64,000 nucleotides of DNA from Wuchereria bancrofti. Taxonomy: Eukaryota > Nematoda > Chromadorea > Rhabditida > Onchocercidae. The notes under the pieces were generated by a model. It did not search any database. It was given only the letters and a program-made list of their open reading frames with translations, and was not told where the DNA came from. Position numbers and translations under genes: made by a program. The DNA lies in the NCBI GenBank assembly GCA_005281725.1, contig SSBO01000004.1:186001-250000 (forward strand). Direction: 5' to 3'. Each line of letters begins with the position of its first letter. The stretch's first letter is position 1. Positions 50,201-62,001 of this stretch are shown here, piece by piece.

Positions 50201-53200
50201 AAATGTTTGTTTCTAGGAGCATTCACCAAATTCGATGCGACTAAATAACAACAGCTCTAGTTCAGCATCGGTTGCATCACGTCTGTATACGAACGGTACA
50301 CGTGGATCACAACGTGGTAGCTTTGGTAGTGAACCAGAATTGATGAGTTTTAGTGATAATGAAACATCCATTCATGAATTAAATGAAATTTGTAGTCAGG
50401 TTTGCTTCTTTTTTCCGATTCCTTTTTTTGGTTTCATTGAAATATTTGTTGTAATTTAACAAATATTTGCTTAGAAAATTTTGGTGATAATTTCATAATA
50501 AATGATTCAGAAAATTGTTACAATAAAATCTCACATATATAGTTATAATAAAATAATGTTTAGTGGAAAGTTATTCAGTTAGTAATTTAAGTAGTTAATT
50601 ATTCATAAAATAATTTAACAAATATAATTTATAACTTAACAATGCTATAACAATTTACTAGTTTGGTATTTTAAGAAAATGAATGAACAATTAATGTTTT
50701 TATGCATAATCAAAAGTGTATTAAGTATATTGGCATAAAAAAAAAGGTAATGAAATGATTCCTTTATCATTGATAACCGATAATCTAACTTGTATCAAAT
50801 GAATGATATATAAATGTTTGATATATTAAGTGCTAATCTTTTAAATTTGTTTAATATTACACTTTTAACTTATTTTAATGTAAAATGCAGAAGATCTTCC
50901 ATAGAAATATGTGCATATATTTTATATATTAAGGCGCAAAATGTATTTCATCTTTTAAATTTTTAGAAAAAATTGAACTGTTTCAATGAGCATTTTATTA
51001 CTCATTTCATTGCTGTATATGTCATTATCATTATTTACTATCATTATGCAAATATGATTATCTAAATCAATCTTACTTCAACTTTTTCTTTCATATTAAT
51101 CAATGTTATACCTAATTTTTTTTTAAATCATAATTAGTTATTATTACAGAATTTATTCGTATTACAATCACTATCACTCGAAAGTATATTCATATCATAA
51201 TTACTATTATTATTTTTGTCATAATTATCACTTTAATGTTTATTCATATCATTCCAATGTTTATCCTTACCGTAATCATTGTTACTTTAAAACTTGTTTG
51301 ATACCATAAAATTATTCCTAAGTTCACAATCACTACCATTCCAAAATTTGCTGTTATCATAGTCATTGTCACTTCGAATTTTCATAGTATCATAATCAGT
51401 AGCATTCTGCTTCATTTTAAATACGTTAGCATTAAATTAGGATTTTTTGATATTTTACAAATTGATGAAATAAATTTGTTGATGAGTCATCGTTGTCTTT
51501 TCATTTATGCATTATTTGTATTTTCTTAAATTTTGATTGCAAAGAGGAATGATTTTCCTAAACATACACGTAAAATTATTACGCTTATTTAAATATTTAT
51601 TTTTCTTTTTTTTCAAAAAAAAAATTTCTGAGGGGTTTAATACAAAATTTCATAATATATTTTGAAATGAAATTTTTCTTTTTTTCTTTCTTTGCTTTTA
51701 TGGAAGTAACACAACAAATTAACGGAACCGTTAACGTTTTCTTCGTTTGTTGTAAAATTATAATTTAATTTTCATTAAAAATAGCAATAATTGATTGTGA
51801 TAAGGATAAGCTTTGAAATAATACTGATTACTATGATAATTGCTAATGATTAATAGAAATTAATTATGGGAAAAGATCATAGATGAATAAAATGTAGAGT
51901 GTATACGTACACATATATAAATAAATATATGTATAAATGAGTGCAATTTAATTATTTTATCACTTTCCATTCATTATCCCATTTTCATTCATGAAATTAT
52001 TGTGCAAATTAAAATTATTTCCAAGCATTATTTTTATTTCGTACTCTTTTAAATTTTCAATCTTTACACTTTTTAAACAAACAATTTACAATTTAATTGT
52101 TAAATGCAAGAAATCATACTTTTCATTCATTAATTATGATTATAAATGATAACTTATTGATCTCATTTCTCAGATATGTTTAATCGTTGAGACATTATAA
52201 CTTTTTATCAAAATTAAAAAAAAATTTCTTTTTTGATAAAAATAAAAGATATTACTAAATTTGAAATTAGCAAAATCTTTTAACTTTTATAATTTTTGAT
52301 GAGCATTGTGCAAAATTTCATTATCTTTTAGGTATCATCACTTTCTAAAAAAGTTAATGAATTAGAAGAGGAACGGATGAATTCAAGTGAGGAAAAAGCA
52401 CGATTACGGGCTGATAATGCCGTGCTTATCGAACGTGTGCATATTTTAGAAGAGCAATTACAAGCTGCTGAACAAAGGTTTTTATTATTACTTTCTTCTT
52501 TTTAAATCATAATTTCGTTGATAATATTGATAAATGCAATCAATTATTAATAGCATATTATTATAATTAATACATTTTTATGCTTGAAAATAGTGAAAAT
52601 TTTAACTAAAATAATTTAAGTGAAAATAAAAAAATTTTAGCTTAAAAAAAAGCGACGAAGCAAAAAAGAAAAAAAAACTTTAACAATTTTAATCGATGAT
52701 TCATTGCTTAAAATTTTTATTCTTTCATTATTTTTGAATTATTTCCATATACTCTATAATTTCATTATTTCAAAATTTTTTCCTTCATCCTTTTCTCTCT
52801 CTTTCTCTCTCATTTATCAATTTTTTTGACCAATTTAAAAAAGAAGAAAAACAATGAAAAACAGAAAAAGAAAAAAGTGAAATTCCTATAAATTAGTTTG
52901 ACTTTAATGAGAGAATTAATTACTCAATTATGTGACATTTTTTTTTTTGTAGAATTCAGAACTGTAATGTCTAATAATTTTATTTCAATCGAAATAGATT
53001 ATAGTAGAATTTGTAATTATAATGAATTAATAAAGAAAAGAAAAGTAAACAAAAAGAAGGTTTTTTTTAAAAAAAGACTTCTTTGAAAAAAATCTTTTTT
53101 TAAATTACCAAAGTCTATATTTAGTATTCGATACGTACTTAAAATTGCACTCATTTTTTTCTTTTTTAACAGACTTGCCTAATTTTCCAAAAATAAAAAG

Positions 53201-55945
53201 TAATATAATTATAAAATATGATAGAAATATTGTTTCTTCCTTTTCAATTAAAAAAAATTTAATCATTTTTTTATTTGTATTTTCATTTCCACTTACAATA
53301 GCTATTCATTGGACAAAAAAAATAGTAATTTTACCGAACTTTTACTAATTATTATTCTTTTTAATTAAAAAAATTTATTTTTGTTTCTAAAAAATACAAA
53401 ATAAATAAAAAAGCAAGAAAAAAAAGCGAAAAAAATATCAAAAACTGTTTTTTTAACATGAAAATAAATTTAAAATTTTCATTTTTAGTTTAAAAGATTT
53501 TTCTCTAAAACTTATTAGTATTTTGAAAATTAACTCAACAATTTTCAATTATTTCATTTCTTTTCATTTATAGGTGGAAAGAAAAATTAATAGAAGAAAA
53601 AAGCCGTAATCGTGATATTATATCAAGAATGGAACGTGAAAAGCAATTGGAAATAGAAAGTGCTGCTTTAAAATATCAGGTTTCTTCTCTTTCCATTTTT
53701 TTTTTTTTTTTGTGAAATTTTTAGTTTTTTATTATCATACAAAGTTTGAATCATCTAAGCATAATTTTACATTTGCATAATGAATTTTACATCATTGATG
53801 ATATTGAAGATGAAGCACTGATAATTTTAACAAATGCTAGGAAAATAATAATAATAATAATTAAATTTAGTTATTAGAAAAATGATGCAATAGTAGCTTC
53901 AACAGATGTTAAAAACTGAACTGCTGATAAGTTTAATTAATGATTAAAAGAAGTGAAATAATTAGAACAGATATTAGCAGAATATACGTTGATAGTTTTA
54001 ACAAGTACTAGAAAAATGAAGTAATAATAATTGAATTTTAAAAAGTGAACTAGTAATAATAGTTAAATTTTAATAAATGCTAGAAAACAGCAAAATAGTG
54101 AAAATTAAATTTTAGAATAGTGATGTGATGTAGTTAAATTTTTCTTTGTGCTAAAAAAATGAAGTAATGTTAATTAAATTTTAACAGATGCTAGAAAAAG
54201 ATTGTGCTGGTTTGAGGAAAGAGAAGGATAAAATGCAAAATGATATGCTTCATTTACAATTGAATCTTGAAAGTGCACAAGATCAACTGATTGAAGCAAA
54301 TGCAATGTGTGAAACATTAGAGGAAGCTCGAATTAAAATTGAGAGAGATTTTAAAAGGTTAACATTGATAATTTATTAATTTAATTTAATTGCGCTTCTG
54401 AATGTTGTGTATAAATTGTAGAATAAAGCTTATATTATACAAGATATAGCATATTATGATTATGATAGTTATTATCAGCGAGAATAAAATGCTTGAATTA
54501 AATGTTAGTAATTAAATTTTTATCATTAAGAATTGATCAGATAAAGTTCAAAATAAAAATTAAATTTTTGAATTAATTAATGAATAACTGAGTCTATGAT
54601 TATTGGTTTTTTAAACAATTTTTATTATAAATGTGAAGAAAGGAATATTTAATGTGAAAAGAAATTAGGAATATAATTCAAATTGCTATTGTCTTTTCCT
54701 TTTTTACTATTTGAAATTTTATTAATTTAATATTTAATTAAAGGTTTCGTGAGGAAGCACAACAAGACATTGATAGTAGTTCAGAATTGGTTGAGGAACT
54801 TTCGCGACAAACGGACGAATTAAGGCGACAAAAAAATGAAGCATTGCCAAGAACATCAGTTACTGAACAGGTAAATATCAAATTTTTTCCAACAAAGAGA
54901 TATCAAATTTTTATTGAACAAATAAGTAAGTATGAGATTTTTACTGAGCATATAAATATCAAATTTTTATTATAATTAATTTGGAGTAATTTTTATTTAT
55001 TTTTTCTTTCCTTTATTATCTTTTGTTATTCTTTTTTGTTTTTTCTACCATCTTAATTAAATAAAACTTCAATGAATTATATATTATGAATGATTAAGAA
55101 CACATACATTTAATTTAGTTTTTATGTTTATATCATTTTCTTGTCTACAATTTTAAATCATTAAAATTTCCTTTTTTTTCGTGAATAATCTTAGCTAATT
55201 TAAATAACTTTTTTTTTTCATCGTCAAATATATAATATATATTTTGAATTTTTTCGAAAAAGAAAAAACTTTTTTCCTTTGTTTTTCTTTTTTTAATTTT
55301 TTAGATAGTATCATTGGAAAATGAAGTGAATCGATATCGAAAAGAGAACAAAGAGTTAAAACGACAAAATGAAGATTTACAAGCGCAATTAATACATGAT
55401 TCGATTGAGGCTGGTCAAAATTTGCTGAAAAATTTTGACGATGATCCAAAGCTATCATTAGCTGATGAATTAAGTGGCAAAGATTCCACCGAGGTTTCTC
55501 TTTCTCTTTCTCTCTCTCTCTCTCTGTATTTTATTTCTCTTTGTTCCTTCTAATTGTTTATTTGTTTAAAATAATTGATTTAAAATTTTTTGTATAAAAA
55601 AAATTTTTCTTTCTTTTCAACAAACATATTAATTAAAATATTTTGAAAAACCTTGAACTATAAAAAAATATCAACAAAAAAGAAAATAGAAAAAAGTAAA
55701 AAAGGAATTTTATACATTAATTTTTAGCTATAAAATACTTTGAAAAATAAAAAATATAAAAAAAAAACAAAAAAGAAATTATATACTTAAATTTTTAGCT
55801 GATGAATGCATTAAAAGAGCAAGAAATATGTAATCAAAAATTACGAAATTATATTAATGGTATATTAATGCGGGTTATTGAATTACATCCGGAAATTTTG
55901 GAAATTAAAGAGAAAGATGAAAAGGAATTAACCGATAGCAGTTGA
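38299..55945 (+). CDS. Rab11 family-interacting protein, class II (FIP3/FIP4/Nuf-like)
   Basis: Class II Rab11-FIPs are coiled-coil effectors that bind Rab11 on recycling endosomes and act in membrane traffic and cytokinesis; Drosophila nuclear fallout is one. Eight exons give 366 aa: 38299-38331, 50217-50399, 52332-52477, 53574-53679, 54188-54357, 54744-54870, 55305-55493 and 55799-55945. A Ser-rich N-terminal part (residues 12-72, with [16 protein letters not shown]) leads into a continuous coiled coil (about 73-310). The C-terminal Rab-binding helix reads [22 protein letters not shown] (Tyr336-Ile337), the YI-x-x-(I/L)L-x-R-(V/I)-x-E-x-x-P-x-IL signature. EF hands found in mammalian FIP3/4 are absent. 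The first exon encodes only 11 residues ([11 protein letters not shown]) and is linked by phase alone across an 11.9-kb intron with a sequence gap, so N-terminal exons may be missing. The UGA stop is followed by an open in-frame extension. Confidence 0.85.
40205..40860. repeat. ATT/AAT trinucleotide-rich arrays in intron 1
   Basis: TTATCATTATTATTACC-type sequence (40210-40355) is followed by AATAATGATAATAAC arrays (40590-40850). The second contains a tandem unit of about 30-50 bases centred on ATAGCATTTATAACAACAATAAT, seen near 40729, 40767 and 40801. These explain the Ile-rich frames in this stretch. Confidence 0.8.
41070..41278. other. Assembly gap (209 Ns)
   Basis: The gap is flanked on the left by (CA)n and on the right by (TA)n-like sequence up to about 41395, so a microsatellite probably broke the assembly. 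It lies inside the first intron of the Rab11-FIP gene. The true size is unknown. Confidence 0.97.
43380..43595. repeat. (GAT)n/(GTG)-rich degenerate microsatellite
   Basis: GATGATGATGATGGTGATGAC-like sequence with many interruptions, inside intron 1 of the Rab11-FIP gene. No coding signal. Confidence 0.8.
51140..51425. repeat. Degenerate array in intron 2 of the Rab11-FIP gene
   Basis: Repeats of TCATAATCATTGTCACTTnnAATTT-like sequence occur at intervals of roughly 40-90 bases (for example ATCATTGTTACTTTAAAA, GTCATTGTCACTTCGAATTTTCATA). Copies are strongly diverged. Confidence 0.5.
53815..54190. repeat. Degenerate array built from the intron 4/exon 5 junction
   Basis: Exon 5 starts after TTTTAACAG with ATGCTAGAAAAA. 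Diverged copies of this junction lie upstream in the same intron: TTTTAACAAATGCTAGGAAAA at 53825, TTCAACAGATGTTAAAAA near 53898, TTTTAACAAGTACTAGAAAAA near 53997, TTTTAATAAATGCTAGAAAAC near 54069 and TGTGCTAAAAAAATG near 54147. Spacings are about 72, 99, 72, 71 and 40, consistent with a unit near 36 bases. The true acceptor is the last member of the array. Confidence 0.7.
54860..54975. repeat. Degenerate array built from the exon 6/intron 6 junction
   Basis: The end of exon 6 plus its donor (TTACTGAACAG|GTAAATATCAAATTTTT) is followed by diverged copies: TTATTGAACAAATAAG at 54911 and TTACTGAGCATATAAATATC at 54941, each followed by ATCAAATTTTT- or GAGATTTTT-like sequence. The reading frame stays open through the array until TAA at 54973-54975, so intron retention would add a repetitive tail. 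Confidence 0.65.
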
Positions 55946-56536
55946 CAATTTCTCGATCAGGTAACTATCACTTATGATTTTTCTCTTTTTGTTTTTCTTA
56001 TTTCACTTACTTTTAAATAGTTTTGATGAAAGAGATGAAAAATGAAAAGAAAAAAAGAAATTGAAATACAAATTTATTGTATAAATTTAGGATTAAAATA
56101 GATATTAGATTTTATAATGAAATTTAATAAACTTAATTGCATTTTGAAATATAGCTAAATTTTTGGAATTGTTTTGTTTTTTCTTTTTTTTTAATTTTCA
56201 TATTTTTTCCTTCTCTATCTTCTTTTCTTTTTTTCCTTAAATTGTTAATATTAAATTAAAAAATTATTTTGAAAAAAAAATTTTTTAATCATTAATTATT
56301 TTTAAATTTATTCAAAAAAACACCTATTAAAAGTATTAAAATTATAGAAGCAATGCACTTCAAGATCATTACCTGATGATTCGCTTTCTGCGCAACAACA
56401 TTCGAAATTATCATGCAATGATGGATCAACGCTTAGCACATCACGTTTTACGTCAAAAGAAAAATTCACAACAAAGCTTTACAATTATTGGTCCACTGAT
56501 TGGAATATTTTCCGATTTACTCCACCACAATCATAG
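55946..56536 (+). other. In-frame C-terminal extension beyond the Rab11-FIP UGA, across an intron
   Basis: After the UGA (55943-55945), followed by C, the frame reads QFLDQ and then meets a good donor (CAG|GTAACT at 55961). An acceptor (ATTATAG) at 56347 opens a stretch, 56348-56536, that continues in exactly the same frame for 62 codons to TAG. It contains SRSLPDDSLSAQQHSKLSC and ends NIFRFTPPQS. It could be a spliced 3' UTR that is open by chance, a stop-codon readthrough extension, or real coding sequence interrupted by a sequencing error or polymorphism. Confidence 0.45.
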
Positions 56537-58636
56537 TACTGATTGATTGATTGATTGATTGATTGATATCGATTGATTGGTTGATTGAATGGATTAATTG
56601 TTAAAATTAAAATGTTATGTGAGATGAATTATAATTTAATTATATGTATTTAAAAAATAATTGAATTTTTTTCACTTCAAAAATTACTTTAAAAAAATTT
56701 TACATAACAATTTGAAAGTTTCTTTGTTTTGAGTTATAATAGATTCCTAAGTCAAATTAATGCGCAGAAAGAAAAAAATCTAAAAATAGAAGTTACTTTA
56801 CTATATATGAAAAGATCGATAACAATATTGATTCAATTAAATTAGATAATACATTGCTTCTGATCGATGTTTATTTAAATTTGCCTTTTTTAAAATTTTT
56901 CTTTCTTTCTTTCTTTATTGTATAATATTTGTTTAGTTGTTTTATTTGTGTATTTTGTTTAATTGAATGCTTATTTTTCTTTTTGTTTGTTTGTTCGTTT
57001 TTTTCTTGCTACATTAATTAGATTTTAAAATTTTATTAATGAGTTTAATATATTTCAAATTGTAATTTGTTTCATTTTCATTCAACACTTTTTTTCTTCG
57101 TTTCATTCAATTGATTAGCTTTAAATCTTTGTAAATACTGACAAAAATAAATTTTTTTTCCTTCTTTTTCTTTTATTTCTTCGTTTTATTCAAATAATTT
57201 AACATGTGGAAAAGAACTGCAGCAAAACAAAAAAAAAAGAATATATAATATTCAAAATGCTTTTTTCTCTTCTACTTTTTTTATTTATTAAAAAAGAAAA
57301 TTGCACTAAAATTTTATTTAAACATTTTCTACTTTTATATTTTTGATTTTCCAAAAAAAAAAAAAACGAATTTATGAAAATTTGGAATTAAATTTTAAAT
57401 GATTAAGAATTTTTTAAATACCGTCGTTGTTTCTTTCTTCTAATAAATTTCTCATATGTTAATTTCACTTTACTTATGTAATTTTAATTCATAAATGCAA
57501 TTTAATTCATAAATATTTAATGCAATTATTTAAAATGAATTGAAAATAAATTGATTCTTTTTTCTTTTTCTTCCTTTTTTTTCTTTTTTTAATTAATATA
57601 ATTCTTAACAAAAGCAAAAAACACATTTCTGAATAAAAAGTATGATTGAAAATTTTCATCTTTTTTTGTTTTAGAAATTTTTAAATTTTAATTATTGTGC
57701 TAAATATGTTTCTCCATTTATTTGTTACACTCACTCATTCATTCTTTCTCTCTTTCCCTCTTTCTTTTTCGTTATTTATATCTTTTGTAACTGTATTAAT
57801 ATATATATATATAAAAATTTTCACGCAACATTTCAGAGTTTAATCATTTAATTTTTTTCTTTTTACAAAATATCACTGCTTGCTTGATCATTGATCATAT
57901 CACTTCATAATTTGACAACTAAAATAATTCACCGATGATATTTCTTTTGTTTACACTAACACTGAAAAATTTGCACAATGATTATATAATTTTCATTGTC
58001 AAATTTAAGTTTATCACTTTTTTGTAATAATGAAAGAGATATTACGTACACATTGCGTATGGATGTTATTATTTCAGGTTAAAATTTATCTTACTTAAAC
58101 AAGAAATATATTTGGTCAAACATTTGTTTTATTTTAATTTTGATACTAAATATATGCAGTAATATCGCAAAATAAGATTATAACAGTGGAAAGAATTGAT
58201 TAATTAATAATCAAAAAAATTTATGATATCACTGATTTTTATGATATCGCTTCTTTCCTCAAATTATTAAAATTCAACTTTTTTTAAAAAATGACATTTG
58301 AAATTACTATTGAAATATTTCAAACCTATTCATTCATTCAAATTGATATTATAATTTTAAACTTAATCTTTCAATTTTAAAAGTTCCGACTTCAAAATTT
58401 ATATTGCATTTTAAACTTAATGTTTCAACTCTAAAAAATCCGATTTCAATTTCTAGATCTATCAAAAATTAATATATTCTAGTAGGGTTTTTCATCTCTT
58501 TTAAATTAACCCTTTTATCCAAAAAATTTAGTATATTAAATAAATCATAAACAAAATAATAAATCGATAAAAAAGTTATTCTAAATTTTGCTTTTACCAG
58601 AAAACGAAAAACTTTAATTGTATTTTTCATGATAAT
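56537..58636. other. AT-rich intergenic region
   Basis: It begins with a (GATT)n run (56540-56590) and continues with poly-T, TTTC and ATTT tracts. No coding exon is supported. A possible acceptor (GCTTTTACCAG, ending at about 58601) precedes the small open frame described next. Confidence 0.5.
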
Positions 58637-58747
58637 ATGCATTTTGATTGTAAACTGAAACTCCTGCTACTGTTGCGCATTATTGTCTCCTTGTTTGCGC
58701 AATTAAGCGAAGCGAAAACTTATTTTGATCTGTTAAGTTCACAATAA
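58637..58747 (+). CDS. Candidate signal-peptide micro-ORF or first exon of an unseen gene
   Basis: A 36-codon frame reads MHFDCKLKLLLLLRIIVSLF, then AQLSEAKTYFDLLSSQ and TAA. Its first 26 residues look like a signal peptide with a basic start, a Leu-rich core and an AQLSEA boundary. A pyrimidine-rich acceptor ends about 35 bases upstream. The frame could be a complete tiny secreted peptide, or a first exon ending at the donor GAT CT|GTTAAG. No downstream plus-strand exon was found before the minus-strand gene at 59297. An earlier out-of-frame ATG at 58629 starts a short uORF. G+C is higher than in flanking sequence. No family is recognised. Confidence 0.3.
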   Translation: MHFDCKLKLLLLLRIIVSLFAQLSEAKTYFDLLSSQ

Positions 58748-59296
58748 CACAATTAACTTTATCGGCAATAATTCTGTATTTTAACTTGATAAGAATTCAT
58801 TTACTACAATTAATATTGTGAAACGAAACTAAGTAGCATTTTAATAATTGAGTGATATTTTTGAAAAAATAAAATTCTTTTTTTAAAAAGAAGTTTTTTA
58901 ATTAAAAAACAATGAAATAGATGAAAATAAAACATGAAAATAATGCTAATATTAAATTCGGTGAATATTTAGTTTCTTTTTTTTTGATTTTTAAATTTTG
59001 GAATATTACGAATGAAATATGAGTAAAGATGCGGATGAATTCTAAAATTATGAAACTTTTATTTTAAAAAATTTAAATATGCGAAATATTTGCAAGTACT
59101 GTAGTTATGGAAGAAATTTTCAACATTTTTTCAATTAAATAATTTAAAAGTTTTATGTATTATTGATTTTTATTAAACTTAAATACATCATTGTTAAATG
59201 ATATATTTACGCATTGTTTAAAAAAAGACATACTTGAAATAGCACTGTTAAATGTTATATTTATGAGTAAGTAATTAAATTGAAATTTTATTTTTT

Positions 59297-61971
59297 TCAA
59301 TCATAGCAAATAAACCAAATGCATTTGGAACGTCGAACTTTCCCGTCTTTTTCACGTTTTGCATTAAGTTTATCTTCAATATCCGTCAAAATATTGTAAC
59401 TTTCAGATAATTCATTGTCCATTTGCTCATAGTAATTGTATACTTCTTGAAGAACTTTCGAAATCTAAATTACAAAAAAAGAAAATTATTATTAAAATTG
59501 TAAACAAATACTCGTTGACGACATTATCTATATTTCATTTCTACTATTTATTTCCAATCCTAATTTTTAAAATTTATTTTCCCTCCCCTTTTTTGTTTTT
59601 TTAAGGCACATAATAAGAAATTTAAAAAAAAAATTATTCTGTTAAAAATTATTATTTTCAAAAATTTCTTTCATCCATACTAATTTTACCATTAATTTTA
59701 ATCCTTGTTAAACATTAAAATGCATATATGTGTAGGATAGAATAATTTGTACTCTAAAACAGTTTAAAAAAATATTCGGTAAGATCTTTTGACAAAATAA
59801 TTAATTATTTGTCAAATCAAATAATAACAACGATAATGATTTTATTAATATTATTTTAGTTTTTTTTCAATCAATCAAAAATTAATAAAACAGCAATATT
59901 ATTTCACATTAAATCTTTACCTCATTAGCTAAATTCCGAATATTGTCAATGTGCTGAAGTGCACTAATGCTGTCACCAAAATTGTCACCATCTAAAATGC
60001 TCTGTTCAATTTTATGAATTCGAAGTCGAATAATCGGTAAACGATGCCATTTCTTCAATGCATTTCGTTTATTTGCATCTTTTTCCATTTCAAATGCATT
60101 CCCTTTTACTTTCAATGCTTTCAATTGATTGTTTGCTTCATTAAATTCAAATGTTTGGTACACTCCTTGAAACTGCAAATCATTTCCATCAATTATTTCA
60201 ATATTTTCATTAATTATTCTAAAATAAAAAAAAAAAATATTCCAGTGCTTTCACCAATTATTTCAATTATTTTCATTCGAAATTCTTCGCAATATTTTTC
60301 AAAAAGTAAATTTTCATTTTTCTGACAAATTTACAAATTTTTGTTTTTTTTCTCTCTGAATAAAAAAAGAGAATTTTTGGTTTTTTTACAGGTAATCATT
60401 TTAATATTTTATAGAAATTATCCTCATACTTCTAAAAATTTTATCTATGTCGTTCAGAAAAAAAAAAGAATTTTTTTAAAATTTTATAGCAATCATTTTG
60501 GTATTTCGATACTTTTTTACATACATTATTGATTATATATTCTGTAATTTCATGAAAAAAATAAAACATAATTCATAATTATAGCTACAAATTTTTTTCT
60601 GTCATTTAATAACCTTAGTATTATATTTGTGAGCTTTAAGATTAGCCTGAAATTTTCATATTAGTCTATTATATTTCAATATTTATTATTAAATAATATA
60701 ATATTTATCTTTTTATATTATATCATTCATTAAATTTCAATATTTACTACTTAATAATACATAACGCTGTACTTATTACCTAATAATATATATAATTTAT
60801 TATATTTCAGTATTTGTTGTTTAATAATATGCAATTCGTCATTCTTCATATATTTTTTTCTCAATAAGTCATTATGCTTTCATATCTATTACTAAATAAC
60901 ATAAAATTCATTATACTTCTATACACTTATTATTTAATAACGTATAATTCAATATTTATTACCTCCTATAACATTCATTTCAAATTTACTTAATGTGTTA
61001 ATAAATTTTAATTCGAAATTGTAACCTTTACTACTTCATCTTTCCAATCTTTTGGATCAGTTGGATTTTGCAGCCATGCCGTTGAATTGATCAGTAATAC
61101 TTCACTTTCAATTTCATCAAGATTGTCAATTCCCTGAATTATTCAATCTGATTTTTATTACATTTTAATTAAGCATTTTAGCCTATTACACATTGAAAAG
61201 GTTTTAAACGAAATAATTGATGAACAAATAATTTAGATTATGCTTTTTTATTAAAATTACAATTACTAACATAATATTAGATGGAAAGTATTTTAATTAA
61301 TCATAGTATAAAATATATTCCAATGATTTGTTAGTATCTCTTCTTCTATTTTTTAAATTTTATTTTTTGGCGTCTAAAAATTTCTTATTTAAAGTTAAAT
61401 TAATTAAATTTAAAATACACCAACCATTGTCTTATCATATTCAAGTAACGGAGCAATTTTTATTCCATCTCTTTCATCGCCATCATCATATCTCTGTTGC
61501 TTCTCTTGACATATTAAGCATATTTGCTAAAAAGATTTCTTTTTTTTTTAGAAAATTAAAATTGTATTATTTATTGTTGTTTTACTAAACACTGCGCTAT
61601 AGTTTGATTGAAATAAAATTTAATTACAAAACAAAAAAAACGAAGCGAATTTAAATTTCAGTTTTTTTTAATTTCCTAAAATATTTATTAATAGTTTATC
61701 ACTAAAATCTATAAATTATTCTATTTGTACATTTATTTATAATAATTATTTCTTTTCGTATTATATTATTATCAGATAATATATTTGGGGGTGATAATTT
61801 ACGAGAATTTTTATTTTATTCATTTATTTTCAAACTTCTTTTTCTAATAAAATTATTTGAAAGTTTTACCTGATTTTCATTTTTTGGTGTCGGAGAGCTT
61901 TCATCGATCGATTGAGTTAGAAATTGTTCAATAAATGCGATAATTAGAAATATTTGGAAATGATTGAACAT
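59297..61971 (-). CDS. Secreted helical orphan protein with C-terminal RR-SKC-x4-C peptide
   Basis: Five phase-0 exons give 243 aa: 61870-61971, 61425-61526, 61026-61133, 59921-60172 and 59297-59464. Residues 1-21 or so are a signal peptide (MFNHFQIFLIIAFIEQFLTQ). The mature chain contains CLIC (Cys37, Cys40), one NST sequon, and long amphipathic helices (about 105-225) rich in Asn, Lys, Glu and Leu. It ends with Lys-Arg-Glu-Lys-Asp-Gly-Lys-Val-Arg-Arg followed by SKCIWFICYD, so a dibasic site precedes a six-residue Cys ring containing Trp. No known family is recognised. The layout resembles a propeptide with a C-terminal cyclic peptide hormone, but that is inference; the four cysteines could equally pair within a folded protein. 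A probable acceptor (TTTTTAG, complement of about 61999-62001) lies 27 bases before the start. Confidence 0.7.
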
Positions 61972-62001
61972 TTTTTTTTTTTTTTTTGAGAAGTTGTACT
62001 A

